From Gracilimonas sp965227785 (GTDB lineage: Bacteria; Bacteroidota; Rhodothermia; Balneolales; Balneolaceae), in assembly GCF_965227785.1 (NCBI RefSeq), contig NZ_OZ245785.1:744001-808000 (forward strand): DNA of 64,000 nt, written 5' to 3'. The notes beneath the pieces were generated by a model that was not told the origin of the DNA, did not search any database, and saw only the letters and a list, made by a program, of their open reading frames with translations. Shown piece after piece: positions 63,922-64,000 of the stretch. The translations under genes and the position numbers were made by a program. The stretch's first letter is position 1. Every line of letters begins with the position of its first letter.

Positions 63922-64000
63922 TTAATATCTCCCTAAATGCTCTTTGCTGTTAGTCTTCCTTTTCTTAATGAAATTGTTGCTCTCTTTCTTGTAAGCGTTT
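63922..64000 (-). CDS. probable 3' end of a minus-strand CDS running off the window
   Basis: The minus-strand frame from the window edge is open to a TAA (complement of 63922-63924) and reads a lysine-rich C-terminus ending KEHLGRY. Only about 25 residues are visible, so no product is assigned. Confidence 0.4.
   Translation of the reverse strand, partial: NAYKKESNNFIKKRKTNSKEHLGRY

Overview
The window looks like a chromosomal segment of a Balneolaeota-type bacterium (Balneola/Gracilimonas-like, in the wider Bacteroidetes relatives). This rests on gene content: a 2434-residue SprA, four secreted proteins ending in type A type-IX-secretion (T9SS) sorting domains with an NPFNPTT core and an MTLIK terminus, a type III glutamine synthetase, seven menaquinone genes, DUF2490/DUF2141/DUF3467 proteins and weak Shine-Dalgarno sites. 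The genus call is inference. No rRNA, tRNA, CRISPR array, insertion sequence or prophage was seen.

Layout. 1-8.8 kb: 3' end of hprK, an M23 and an M28 peptidase, trmH, an orphan OmpR-type response regulator, an esterase, bioB, a decayed pseudogene (6938-7410) abutting a DUF2490 outer-membrane protein, and a VOC/membrane-protein pair. 9-21.4 kb: rsmI-lnt overlap, then giant sprA on the minus strand divergent from two overlapping LptF/LptG-type permeases. 21.4-30.3 kb: DUF3467, a cysteine synthase/cystathionine beta-synthase-like enzyme, then menF-menD-menH, an AT-rich lipoprotein gene on the opposite strand, and menB plus a small GNAT protein. 30.3-39.7 kb (all minus): a MacB-like permease, small membrane and DUF2141 proteins, csaA, a T9SS-sorted M23 peptidase, a tandem pair of T9SS-sorted paralogues, and glnA type III. 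39.9-43.4 kb: menA-menC-menE. The men genes cover isochorismate synthase to DHNA prenylation, except the DHNA-CoA thioesterase and the final methyltransferase.

43.4-48.7 kb is the accessory region: five short same-strand genes of strongly differing base composition, with large gaps holding integron-like recombination sites. The clearest is a 128-bp attC-like site at 44235-44362. Two weaker ones at about 45566-45673 and 47027-47131 share a 39-bp central segment at 33/39 identity. No integrase is in the window, so it resembles a cluster of attC sites lacking an integrase (CALIN).

48.7-54.7 kb (minus): purB, an M48 lipoprotein, murB, a CorC/HlyC-type protein, ssb. 54.9-60.4 kb: a co-directional module of a DUF1800 protein, a DUF1501 protein with both a Tat signal and a T9SS sorting domain, and two WG-repeat lipoproteins. 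The window ends with tspO, a DUF427 protein, an S9 peptidase and a probable partial minus-strand CDS.
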